Below, in pieces: positions 32,628-43,988 of a stretch of DNA of 64,000 nt. A program made the position numbers and the translations under genes. This DNA comes from Cydia pomonella (taxonomy: Eukaryota > Arthropoda > Insecta > Lepidoptera > Tortricidae): NCBI RefSeq assembly GCF_033807575.1, contig NC_084710.1, forward strand, positions 17,712,357 through 17,776,356, written 5' to 3'. The notes beneath the pieces were generated by a model, which was not told where the DNA came from, made no database searches, and was given only the letters and a program-made list of their open reading frames with translations. Numbering within the stretch: the stretch's first letter is position 1; every line of letters starts with the position of its first letter.

Positions 32628-33347
32628 AAGATCTTTGACATTACGTATTTCCCAGCATACCAGTTTCGTCTCCGATAACACGTTATTTGTGTTAATAAAA
32701 ACATTTATTTTATTGACATTTATTTTTATCTCTTATAAAGTTAACGCGTCAATAATCAGTTCAGTCACGCCGCGATATCCAAACTTGAAAACAACTCCAA
32801 TTTGAACTTCAATTTTAACGAAGTTTTCTTAATCAAATTGGTTTCACTTTGTGTTAAGTGGTTTAGAACTTAAATAGCGCAAAGTCGGTGAAAACGAACA
32901 GGATTCTTGGTAAATAATTTGTGGTGGTTGATTATGATTTAAAAGTTTTTAGTTGTTATCATAACTATTTAGTTTTTAGAACTGCTGAAGGTATAGTACA
33001 TATATTTTTATTTGTTTATAACTTTAGTTTCATTATCAAATTAAATATCGTGTACAACTTTCTGACTTGACCAACTGACGTAATTTGATAAAAGACAAAA
33101 CTGAAATAATTTGTTTAATAATTCGTAAAAGAGGCCGTGGTGGCCAACCAGATGGACCGATCAATTAGCTATATGTATGACTTTGGAAGATTTCAATCGA
33201 TTCTATTTCCTATGAGATTAATTTTTTTTGTAATAAACCTGCTATTGTATGGTCAATAGATTACAAACTTCCGAATTACGAATGTAAATGTAACGCACGC
33301 GCCATGTGACGTCACAGTACGCACGGCTGCGCCTAAATTAGATTCAT
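32628..33347. other. Unassigned spacer
   Basis: Contains an isolated TGACGTCA palindrome near 33307 in a GC-richer patch. No gene was recognised. Confidence 0.4.
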
Positions 33348-33455
33348 AAAAAGCGTTTTAAGGAATTAATTCCCAGCAAGCTGGAAATCGTTTACCTTGA
33401 TTTGGTCAAAATGCGTGTAATCCGAGTTTTCGCAATCCCAGGAAGTTATATTTTT
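33348..33455 (+). repeat. Dispersed repeat shared with the hAT right arm
   Basis: AGCGTTTTAAGGAATTAATT, CCCAGCAAGCTGGAAATCG and AATGCGTGTAATCCGAGTTT match, in inverted orientation, 62573-62690. Confidence 0.75.
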
Positions 33456-34872
33456 TATGCATTTAGCCCACTGAAGGCTCCACTTCCTCCAAGTTTTGCT
33501 TGGTTGTAAGAGATACGGTGGACAGAAGCCGATTGAAAAGCCGACGAAAGTGGTCTATCCAGTGATAGTCACGAACAGTGTAGAGCAAAAACGATAGTTT
33601 TTGCGTGTGTGTGTAATTAATTTTTCAGAATAAGTTAATTCAATCTCTTGACTACAGGTCTCGGTGAGAGATGCTCGCAGAATGGTTCTAACGGCGTGTG
33701 TCGGAGAAAAAGCGAGTGTGTGTCCGCTACACAGCTTTACATGATAGACTTCCGAACATCATCTCTAACTAACCCCCTTATTCAAAAACACGCTGCATTC
33801 ATTCATTTGGAATTCGACCTGTGTAAGAATGATAATAGAAGCTTATAGCGCGTTTATAACCAAGAGAATATAGATCGTGTCATTGTATTTGTGTATTTTT
33901 ATAACACAAAGGTCGCTGCCTATGTACCCTGGATTGGATTTTTTACGTGGAGTAATGTATTTAGGCATTCCGGGTGCCGTTCAATTTTAATACAAACTTT
34001 TAGCAAAATTTCATTCAACTACTATTGAAACCTCATTGAATATAATAAACATTATGTATAAGTAAAAACAAAACACATAAAGTTGTTAGTCATACTAATT
34101 TAATTACAGAATGCTCGATAATCATAAAAACATTCTTCATAACAAGCCTTAGGAATAATTTTACTTGTTATAACATACATTTCTTATAATAATTAAAATG
34201 TAGTACTAAATTTTAACGAATGATCAGGTGACATAATGTTCTATGATATACTTGGTGTCAATCAAACTATTAAATTATACAATAATCTACCTATTCAACT
34301 TTAAAGCTGGTCGCCGTTAGGTACGACGACGAGCGAAGCGAGTCTGTCACACTTTATTATTGCAAATGACATGCAGAGTAGAGCCATGAATCTAATATAA
34401 CTGGATTAGGCATGAGCGGTGGGGGGAAATGATTAAACGGGATAGTCTTATGTATCTTTCAGTAAGAGTAGCAGAGACAGCGCTGCTATTGTTTGTCCTT
34501 GTCACAGTCTCATATTTTCTATTCCCCACCGTTAATTTTAGTGTGGTTTATGGTGGGCAACAAATAACCTAACCAAATTACGTAGGTTGTGTTTGGTATG
34601 TTTTCAGGAATGTTAAAACTTCTTTTTAATTTTGTCGCATTGCGTAGGTTCTGTCCCTGACGGGCGCACGCATCTATAGGATCCTACCATCTCTGGCTAG
34701 GGCTAGTGAACGGAAATAAAACATGGAAGCATTCTGTCCGCTCAATTATAGCCCAACGTAAACTACCCTAAGGTGGGCGGGGCTTACAAACTACTCGATT
34801 GGCAACTTCAGTTCGACCGAGATGACAGTCAGTGACGAATGACTAAATCGGTTTATAAAAACAACGTTTTGT
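33456..34872. other. Unassigned, with one weak exon-like patch
   Basis: Near 33658 a pyrimidine-rich stretch and CTACAG precede a short cysteine-rich frame. No partner exon was found. The region 34390-34530 (GAGCGGTGGGGGGAAATGA to TTCTATTCCCCACCGT) has facing ends and may be an old foldback element. Confidence 0.35.
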
Positions 34873-35390
34873 AGGGTTCCGTAGCCAAATGGCAAAAAAC
34901 GGAACCCTTATGGATTCGTCATGTCTGTCTGTCTGTCCGTCCGTATGTGACAGACACTTTTTTCCGAAACTATAAGAACTATACTGTTGAAACTTGGTAA
35001 GTAGATGTATTCTGTTAACCGCATTAAGATTTTCACACAAAAATAGAAAAAAAAAACAATAAATTTTGGGGGTGCCCCATACTTAGAACTGAAACTCAAT
35101 TTTTTTTTCATCAAAACCATACGTGTGGGGTATCTATGGCTGGCAAAAATGATATTGAGGTTTTTAATATATATTTTTTCTAAACTGAATAGTTTGCGCG
35201 AGAGACACTTCCAAAGTGGTAAAATGTGCCCCCCCTCCTGTAACTTCTAAAATAAGAGAATGATAAAACTAAAAAAAATATATGAGGTACATTACCGTGC
35301 AAACTTCCTCTGAGAATTGGTTTGAACGAGATCTAGTAAGTAGTTTTTTTTAATACGTCATAAATGGTACGCACTTGGCCGCTTTTTTTA
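34873..35390 (+). repeat. AGGGTTCCGTAGCC repeat, medium form
   Basis: It opens AGGGTTCCGTAGCCAAATGG with a (CTGT)n/(CCGT)n run, carries one copy of the GTTTGCGCGAGAGACACTTC module, and ends CGCACTTGGCCGCTTTTTT. The closing GCGAGTCCGACTCGC palindrome present in sister copies is deleted. Confidence 0.8.
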
Positions 35391-36188
35391 ATAATTAAAA
35401 ATGTCTTAATGTGTCGTGAAGTGGCGCAGAAGTTATTCTGGTAATTCCAAGGACAGTGCAATCACTTTTCACGTGTAAGTAAACAGATAACTTCAGTAAA
35501 ATTTGGAATAAATATGACGACATTTTGTCAATACTTCCATGCTAAGCTAAAACGTAACTGCATACGACTTTCATAACAACATACGACTTTTTAGATTACG
35601 AGGATAATAGGGTGATGTTATGCTAAATGAAGTAGACTATTTTATTAACTTATGTTTGATTTAGGTATTTTCTATATTGGAATCGGTTATCAGTGGGTTT
35701 GCTTGTTGTGGATTCTAAACCACTGGATGATATAGTGATTTATACTGTCAATAATAAACAGTTTTTGGACTGTAATGGTTATAAAGTTTCAAAACTGCTT
35801 TTGGCAGCACAGGTTCATTGAATAAGTCATTCAATTGACTTAATACACTTGACATTTTAATATCGAAATCTAAGTTAGGTATTTGAAATGTAATATTTAT
35901 AAAATGAGTGCTTGCTTTGAAAACTTGTCAACACTAGATGACAACTTATGTCACGCATGGTCCCAATTCCTAAGTTCATTTTTATACCGTTACCTTTCAA
36001 CACTTTTGTAAATTTATCAGTTCGTTCAATTGTTTGTTACGGCCGCTCTGTGACAACCAACCCGTCAGATAACCATACCCGATCTTATATGTATATATGT
36101 TTTTTCGTCACGCTTTCAATTAATTAGTTTAAAAATATACACAATATCTGAAAATGTTGATCGTATGAATCCACCCTCTACTCTAACA
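35391..36188. other. Unassigned spacer
   Basis: AT-rich and not recognised. Confidence 0.4.
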
Positions 36189-36190
36189 TA

Positions 36191-36449
36191 CAGTATGAAA
36201 TTTTACCCACAAGCCATACTCTGTGTAGTGACTTTGTAGGTCATATTGAACAACTTATTATAGGACCAATGCCGAAATCATGAAAAAAAATTAGCTGTTC
36301 CATAGAAATCAGCGGCATCACATCAACCGGAATGTAAGAAACAGCCAAAGTTTCTCTCTCTCTCTCTCTCTCTCTCTCGGTCTATTAATAAAAGTTGTTC
36401 AGTGTGACTTGACACGCAAAGTATGGCTGGTGGTTAAAATTTCACCCTG
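36191..36449. mobile_element. Tc1/mariner-type MITE with TA flanks and (CT)n interior
   Basis: CAGTATGAAATTTTACCCAC at the left is mirrored by GGTTAAAATTTCACCCTG at the right, continuing into AGCCATAC and GTATGGCT. TA is present on both sides. A (CT)n microsatellite of about 28 bp lies at 36352-36379. Confidence 0.8.
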
Positions 36450-36451
36450 TA

Positions 36452-36565
36452 TCCTTCCTTCTTCCTCGCGTTGTCCCGGCATTTTGCCACGGCTCATGGG
36501 AGCCTGGGATCCGCTTGGCAACTAATCCCGAGAATTGACGTAGGCACTAGTTTAGGCACCGCCTG
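36452..36565 (-). repeat. SINE tail fragment
   Basis: CCTTCCTTCTTCCTCGCGTT, CATGGGAGCCTGGGATCC and ACTAATCCCGAGAATTGACG match the tail of the SINE at 1450-1782. The tRNA-derived head is missing. It begins immediately after the preceding MITE. Confidence 0.8.
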
Positions 36566-38591
36566 TTGAAGTATTTTTGACCTGATTCGTGTACCCATGA
36601 AAATTTTGCTGGCTGTACCTAAACGTGACTACGCACTGCCATACAGATTGATAATAAAATTTATCTAGCCATAAAAAATATTTATTATAGCGGAATACGT
36701 TTACACAACAATGAATATTTATATTGATTCAAACCAACACGATTTTCATTAGTTTTCCTGTATTAGTTTTAAAATAATTAATATTTACTTATATTGGGTT
36801 AGTCTGTCGTTTCATGACAACATTTTAACTAGTTATCTTTTAATCTGCACAAAATTATTGTACGCGGATCATTTGACTGGTTCTTCAAACTATTATGGCA
36901 TAAACCTATCCCTGTCCAGGTCATATTCTAATCAAAATAATTATGAACCGCGAACTCTTAGCTGCCAGTATGTACAGCAAGAAGGTTATTAGCGGATCAA
37001 TGTCGTTGATTGGTAGTTATTGACATTATATACATTTCATCTACACTTAGCTGTGTACATTAGTGTAATAGAGATGACTATTATTTCGTTTGCCAGTTTA
37101 GATTACAGGCTCTGTAAACGTATCATTTTATTTAAATGTAGGCGTAATTGTGTATGTGTTCTAATTGTCCCGAGAATTTGAACGGTAATGTTCCCAAACG
37201 CGGCTTCCATGTTTTATTTCCGTTCACTGGCTAAGGCCGACTCTAATGACCTTCCCCCGTAGAGCTGTTAACATTTGTAAGTAAGTACCCCTTTCCTTGG
37301 CGAGTACAGTATCCGTTACCGAGTAGATAACTTGTATTTTATCTGTGCCGGCGCAATTTGTAAGTTGTTTAAGGTTTCTAAATTTGATTTGTACGGATAC
37401 GAGATGTTCGCATCGTAAACTTTGTCAACTCCCGAAATCACTTACACTTAGTTTGAAAGGGATGTTCGTAAATTTCTTCGATGTACTTAGTTTTAACTGT
37501 TTTGGATCCTACATGGGTCGAGTTTTAAGAGCTAACGGAACCTTATTAATGTGTACAGAATGGTCGGGAATTTTGTGTTTAATTAACACGTATAGTAAAA
37601 CCATCCAAGTCCACAAGTTCATCATGTAATTTAGTATCTATACTGAACCCTAGCACAGGCCCCGGTCTTTAATTAGCCCTAGCACATACCCCGGTCTGTT
37701 TTGGGTTGTTACTGCACACTATGTCTTGAAATGCTGGTTTAAATTAAAATTTAAAATTAGGAATAGTGAACCTATTACTGTAACTATGTAAGTGTACTTT
37801 TAAAGCGAATAAGTCCCGTAAAAGTAAATAATGATATACCTATCATAATCGTGAAAGTTTAAATTACAAGCCGGCAAATAAAGTTGAATATCTGCTAAAT
37901 TAACTTCTTGTTATGTAATTACCAAACAAACTAACCTGTATAACTGGAACAACCAACATCTAGAGCTGTGAAACTTTATCTAGCAGAGATCCTAGCGGAA
38001 TGGGGACATGACTGGATGGAAACAATGTTAATATAACTTTTCTAGTCCTGGTCAGAAGGATAAACGAAATAAAACTAATAAAGAACTCTAATGAACATCG
38101 CATTTCATGTTAAGTCCAATGTTGTCTCGCTTGACAAGCGTAAAATCATTTTATTGATAGAAAGAAATAAATTGTGACTATTCAAGATTTGAAGAGCATG
38201 AGGGCCTGCGGCAGTATGCGTAATAAAAGTAGGAAATTATAAAGAAACGAAATATATGAAGAATGTTGCGACGGAACATTTGGCGATTTAACGGATTTTA
38301 ACGTTTTAAGTAGGTACCTCAATAGCTCAAAGTATCCTGTATAAAATTTTGTTAGTCAAATCCCTCGGCTATATACTCGTATCACTCGCTACCAATTTTA
38401 TGTTAAATTATATTGCCTATGATATGCAGGGTTATGAATGTTATGATATACAACTGAAAATAAACGAAAGTTAAACGTCTTCGAGTTTTTTTTTCTATCA
38501 AGCCAACATTTACTTTTTGAGGTATTGTTTAGAGTTTGCTCTCCCAAATATACGGCCCGCTTTGAACTTTAAGATACGTCAATACGTCTAA
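36566..38591. other. Long unassigned stretch
   Basis: CCATGTTTTATTTCCGTTCA near 37207 is the inverted copy of a phrase at 34703-34727. CCCTAGCACANNCCCCGGTC occurs twice at 37647 and 37676. No gene-like frame has motif support. Confidence 0.4.
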
Positions 38592-38682
38592 ATACGATAT
38601 AGATCGGATATGTCAGTGTCAAAAGTGACATTTCTTTAAACAAAAACGTCACTTTTGACATTGGATCCATATCGTATCTAGA
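38592..38682. mobile_element. Foldback element
   Basis: ATACGATATAGATCGGATAT with GTGTCAAAAGTGACATTT on the left faces AACGTCACTTTTGACATTG and GATCCATATCGTATCTAG on the right. Confidence 0.65.
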
Positions 38683-38795
38683 CCTAATATTAGAGTTCGA
38701 ATCAGACAGCTAATCTAGTTTTCAAATTACGTTTCACAGCATTTGCCCTTGATTAAAACGTAAAAATTCAATATAAACACAACAATTCTCCGTTA

Positions 38796-39430
38796 GTGTA
38801 AGGCCTGAGTGGACGCTCGAGTCGGGCGTGCAGCGGGGCGGGGCGTGCGGCGTGCATGTTAAACAAATGAAACTCATACTGGTGTCCTGAGTCGACGCTG
38901 CTCAAAGCGAATGCCGAGCGGGCAAGTTTGCGGGCAATGCGGCGTCGAGCGGGGCGTCGCGGAGAGGTTCAAACCTGTTTGTGATTTGCAGCGGCGATAA
39001 GAGCGTGCAGTCATGTCGTGCAAACAAATAGTTATTGAAATACAATATAAACCAGCATTTTGGCTATCTTTACAAAAATAGACTGTTTAAATAAATGGAA
39101 GGTAAATTAAAGTATTTATTTTCACTTTTAATCCATTGCTTCTTAAGGTTTCGTATAAAGTGGGAAATTATCCAAACCGTCTTCTTTGCTTCACTACGAC
39201 ACTAATAGGACCTTGCTTTGTAGAAAAACGAAACATTTTGAGCCATGAAGTCTCTTCTAAAAAGAAATCAAGAATGTCGTCCGACGTCGATGCCATGGTG
39301 AATGCGACCGATTCACACGAGCGGTGAGCGTGCACTGAGGCCACTCGCTGGACGCTCTATCTCACGCTCGCCCGCCCCGCTGCACGCCCCGCCGAACGCT
39401 CCGCTTCGAGCGTCCACTCAGGCCTTACAC
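38796..39430. mobile_element. PIF/Harbinger-like non-autonomous element, GC-rich
   Basis: The 25-bp ends starting GTGTAAGGCCTGAGTGGACG are exact inverted copies. TTA lies on both sides (38793-38795 and 39431-39433), and TTA/TAA is the signature target duplication of PIF/Harbinger. GC-rich subterminal blocks (GCGTGCAGCGGGGCGGGGCG and its counterpart CCCGCCCCGCTGCACGCCCC) contrast with an AT-rich centre. The 635-bp element encodes no transposase. Open frames across its GC-rich end are incidental. Confidence 0.92.
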
Positions 39431-39747
39431 TTAGTCCTCTTGAAAATGTTTCGTAAATCTTTTATCCCAGTCTTGTATTACTTTAATGGCTACTTAATTG
39501 TTTACACTTCATAGAACAGCAAATTTAATGTCTGTAAAATACCCTTTTGTAACAAGTTATAGCTATAAAATACAGCGCCGCTGTACGTGACGTTTGCCGG
39601 ATAAGGCTTTTTACCTCTTTTCATAGCTCTCACTTGTGTAAATACCTACTCTATCTAGCCTATACCTAGGTCAAAAGAACTAGCTTTGATACGCGAGTTA
39701 GCCCATGTACTTATAGATTAGGTTGGGGACCCAGGAGGGTATTTTAA
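39431..39747. other. Unassigned spacer
   Basis: Nothing recognised. Confidence 0.35.
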
Positions 39748-39749
39748 TA

Positions 39750-41013
39750 GTTGAGGAGTGTCTTTTCAAAAGGGCTTATTTCCACTTTCAACTTTTTTTT
39801 AACTATGAATGTAGTTTTGCTAAAAGTAGAGAAATACATATATACTTTGAGTTTCAAGTTCTAATAAGTCTTCTTGTCCTCAAAAAAAAACTAATTCAAA
39901 AATCAAAGTCCGGATCAAAAGGCCTTATTTGACTTATTTCTCTCTTATAATATGAGAATCAAATAGGCCTTTTAATAAGTGTGTATTATACATTATTTTT
40001 TATAGGACTTTTTGTAGGACTCTATTTGAAGCTGGCTATAAAAAAAAACCAGATAAAGAAAAAAACAAATGCATTGGATACCTTTTGTCAATGTCGTTGG
40101 AATAATTTCCCGATAGTAAATAATTAATTTTATTATGGCACCTAAATCGCTTTTAGATTTTTAACAATGATCGCTATTTCAAAACGATTAGCAATAAAAG
40201 CTATATATTCTTTTAAACTTAAGCTGAATATTTTTGCTGTAGTAGTTGTTAAGTTAATTTCACAATAAAAAGGTATCCGTTTCAAAAGAGTTTATTTCTG
40301 TGATGTACAAATCAAAAAGGTTTATTTCTCACAAGGCCGCAACAAAACGGCTTAATTCCAAAAGTTCGCATCAAAAGGACTTAACTCTGAAAAAGATATG
40401 TTAATTAACATAATTAAGTAGGTAGATTAAGCAATGTATGTAGTTCCATAACATTTATAGCAACTTAATTTAATATAATATCGAGAAAAAAGCAATTATT
40501 TCGAAATGGAAACCGTGGATTTATGTTTTTCCCAATTTCCCAAAAAAAGTTCAAAGTGGAAATAAGCCCTTTTGAAAAGACACTCCTCAGTTACTCGAGC
40601 GCGTCAGATTAGGATATGAGTGATATCTTGCTACCTAGTGGAGTCTACTTTAACCACTTTTAGTCCTCCATGTGGATCTATTGGTTGCTAGGAGGTTGGT
40701 GAGGAGGAGAGCAAATCATTAAGCAGATTCTGGATTTGGTCATTTTAGTCCAAATGAATGCTGTAATTGTATATTAAATCTGACGGTTTCAATATGAAAA
40801 ACGGGCGTCTTGTGAAAAAATGACCAAACCACCAAAACGACCAAATTCACAGTCTACTTAATTATTTTTTCCCCGAAACCAGTTCCCCGAAATTTTAAAA
40901 AATCTGTAGACGCTTTCCTGCTCGCTGGAAAAGAAATTTTATATAACCTCTATTTCTTCCTATTACCTAATGTTCCGATTAGGTCGAATAGGTCTCTACG
41001 ACGCTCGAGTAAC
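39750..41013. mobile_element. TA-flanked MITE split by a nested element
   Basis: The right end CGCTCGAGTAAC is followed by TA (41014-41015). The left end GTT plus ACTCGAGCG is preceded by TA (39748-39749) but is split by the element at 39753-40588. Removing that insertion and one copy of its AGTT duplication leaves a Tc1/mariner-like element of about 425 bp with 12-bp inverted ends. Confidence 0.75.
39753..40588. mobile_element. Non-autonomous DNA element with subterminal motif arrays, AGTT duplication
   Basis: The ends GAGGAGTGTCTTTTCAAAAG and the exact inverted copy continue as GGGCTTATTTCCACTTT, giving at least 37 bp of inverted terminal repeat. AGTT lies on both sides (39749-39752 and 40589-40592). 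A TCAAAAGGNCTTATTTC-type motif from the termini recurs inside at about 39914, 39956 (inverted), 40281, 40309, 40340 and 40369. A 4-bp duplication and long ends do not fit hAT or Tc1/mariner, and I cannot name the superfamily. The 836-bp element has no transposase. Confidence 0.85.
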
Positions 41014-41297
41014 TACACATTTAGAATCGCCCGGCTCCCACTCTCCCCAGCTATGACGGTGGGTTGCACCACGCACAAGCAACGAACTGGAGCCCGATTC
41101 AGAGTTAACTACTTGTTACGGTTTTTGTACTGGTTTTGACATCGTCTTGGTGACTGGCGTGCATCTCACGCACTACTTACACTCCATTTTCGCATTCGCA
41201 TGAACCTATCAGCAAGAGCGATCTACAAGTTGGTATCGATATGAGATTAAAACGAGCACAAAAGCGGTATTTCCAAAACAAATGATATAGAAAATTA

Positions 41298-41445
41298 TAT
41301 TTATTTATTAATTTATTTAAAATTTGATTCAGGCAACAAGGCCCATATTACAAATACCTTATAGACTAACATACATATACATTTTATAAAATTACAACTA
41401 AACACTATTTAGGCGACAAAACGGCGTGGCTCCGTTGAATCGGCT
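41298..41445 (-). repeat. LINE 3' end fragment
   Basis: TTTATTTATTAATTTATTTA followed by CAGGCAACAAGGCCCATATT and GGCGACAAAACGGCGTGGC is a LINE 3' end read on the minus strand, and it resembles 25405-25525. Confidence 0.5.
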
Positions 41446-43312
41446 GCTCTTGTGTCGGATTCGGCAGTTTGCCCCGGAACCTCCGAAACACGACACCCTA
41501 ATATAATCATATATTATAATCATGTCACGTTTATTCTTCTCTTTGACAAAAAAAAAATATGTTATAAAAATCTCCATAGACGTATTGCAAATGGGCAACC
41601 CAAATATCAAGATCGGAAATATTTCGATGTCACTGCGGCTTATGAGCAAAAAATGAATGGAGCGGGCTGTATGTATTTTTTTAAATATAATCCATTTGCC
41701 ATGCACCTTAGACCCAATTTCCGTTAATCGGTTGAGCTTAATTTTCACATACATATGTAATTAGGTGACAATGCAATATTATGGTACCATCGACTAATTG
41801 TTTGGGTTTGTTAGAATTATCCCAATGAGTATTAGTAGCCTGTTGAAAGAATACAGTACAATCAGCGATAAAAGCTTGTATCAAAAATGAAGTTTTTGAC
41901 AAAAATCTTTTCTATGCAGGGTTCTTAAAATGAAGACATGTAAGTATGTATGCATACTTCTTGTTACTACCACAAACTCTTCAATAATTGAAGAGTAACG
42001 CCGCTGAATATTTCAGAAAATTTCGGATCCCGACTGCCGCAGCGTTACTGTGACAGTGTTACTGCTGCAGCGTTAAGGAAATTACAGTGATGTTAATTTA
42101 AATTGTATTATTAAGATGTTTTATGTTGTCACACTACTGTATATAATTTTAAAGTGCAATATATGACATATTATACTAAAGAAACAGTAACCAGGGCCTC
42201 TAGGCCCGCCAGCTTGGTCTAGGCCGCTTTAAAAAATTACCCCCGGAGAATGTTAAATAAAATAATTTGATTTATTCTCTAGTTTTATTCGATATCGGCT
42301 TGCCAGTTTACGTAGCACATACATACATACACATACTGATGTGTATGTATGAGTATTGCTGACATGTAGAGATATGTACATGGTGCATTTAAATCCTAAA
42401 AACTAGTACCGAACACGCGACACGACGCGAACACATAGACATAACAGTGTTTTGAAGTTACAATAGTTATTTGATTTCCAATGTGACAAAGTAGTTTAGC
42501 TCTTCGTGCTTGTACCCGAACAACCAAAATATTCCAAAATTGAATTACCTACTAGCGTAGCGATGGGTTTAATAAGTAGGATTTTGAGCGCTAAACAAAC
42601 TTTGCTACCGAGTGAAGAGAAAAATACTGATTGTCAAACATTACAAATCATATCCAAATGATCACTATTACATTTTTATCATTCAAAATCATCACATAAA
42701 TGTCAAATCCAGCAGCCACCATTAAGCAACAACTCAATATTTGTATCTAGTTACTTTGCCACACTCGTGGATAAAATGCAAATTACTCGTGAGTTTTTGA
42801 AAAATTTAGAGGAACAATGATGTGGTGAAAAGAAAATTCTCCCGATTGTCCTTCTCCACGTCTTCCTTGTTCGAGTTTGGTTTTTACCGCGGTTCTATTT
42901 CACGGATCTTTTGCCAATACGCCTAACAGCTCCTACAATGTCAGCTTCACACGCGCCGTCTAAGTAATCCGGGGGCCTAGCAAGTGACAATCGTTTATAC
43001 AAAAAGCCATTATACCAGGATAATTTATATGTCTAGGTCTTGCATTGGGGGCAATATCAAATAAAGGTCAATTTTGAAAGTTTGTGTATGTACTGTTCCT
43101 GGTCATGTGTTTTGTTTTAGCAATATTTAAACACTAAACCTGAAAGATCAAAAATTGATATTTCATAAAATTCCTCTAATCTGTGGGAGGGACATTTATT
43201 TCGAGGTGTATTTGAAGTGAAAACTTTTCTTAAGGCGCGTTGGGCATTTTTTGAGACGGGAAAAAACCATTGAACTCGCGATACTGTTACTAACGCGACT
43301 GCCAGCTGCAGA
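41446..43312. other. Long unassigned stretch
   Basis: 42015-42075 carries mirrored phrases CTGCCGCAGCGTTACTG and CAGTAACACTG-type repeats that may be a small foldback. No gene evidence was found. Confidence 0.4.
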
Positions 43313-43372
43313 GAGAGGTGACCCCTCCTGCATAGACTTATTAGGGGGGGGGTCACCCTCTCTCTGCAGCTG
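43313..43372. repeat. Compact hairpin
   Basis: CAGCTGCAGAGAGAGGTGAC and GTCACCCTCTCTCTGCAGCT pair over 22-23 bp with one bulge around a loop of about 14. It is a stable stem in RNA or single-stranded DNA. Confidence 0.85.
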
Positions 43373-43634
43373 ACTGAACATTTTTTTTTGAAATATATAA
43401 GTAATTGTTCAAGTTTTCACTTCTTTGGCACTTGTTTTTTTTTTTTTTTTCAATTTTATATTTTCTTTGGTAAATTCACACCTTCGCATGCCATCCCAGA
43501 CTGTAGTGAGATAATTATTATTATAGTTTTCGTTTTTCTGAAAATCTAAACTTATCGAAAGTCTATTGAAAAAAAAACAATACACTATCAAAACTACTAT
43601 ATTATGTTTCGTAGTAATATTTAATAACTATAAT

Positions 43635-43988
43635 TTGTATGTATTTCCCATCACGGACCTCTGGGAGGCGTGCGCGGAGCCGAAACCAACAACTTTTGAC
43701 ACTTTAATGAAATGTAAGGGATACACCGAGCGAATGCTGCCCTTTCCCGTGTCATGGGGCGTACGCAGAGGGAGCACCCGCAAGGACTATTGGAGAGTTG
43801 ATGGAATCTTTAATGAGCTGTGCTATGGGAAAAAACCGGAAGCCTAATAAAACGGCATCTAATTTTATTTCCAGCAGACCGTGACTCGGCCTCACAAGAT
43901 GGACTCCCACAAAAATGGCTCAAGGGCAACACGTGTGAGCGGCTCAGAGTTGTTGAGAGGTGTGCGTCGCTTTCTACCCAGTGGCTGT
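43635..43988 (+). repeat. Dispersed repeat, second copy of 9686-10345
   Basis: It shares TTCCCATCACGGACC, CACCGAGCGAATGCTGCCCT, GCCTAATAAAACGGCATC and GTGTGAGCGGCTCAGAGTTG in order. It ends abruptly at GTGGCTG, where a TTTATTTATTTA-type LINE tail begins. Confidence 0.65.

Noticed and set aside
33303..33316. TGACGTCA palindrome as a CRE-type regulatory site
   Set aside because: It is a single 8-bp match with no gene or conserved neighbours.
34697..37235. Inverted phrases CCATGTTTTATTTCCGTTCA 2.5 kb apart as ends of one large element
   Set aside because: The match is about 28 bp, internal to unrelated flanks and without a target duplication. Two copies of a short repeat are more likely.
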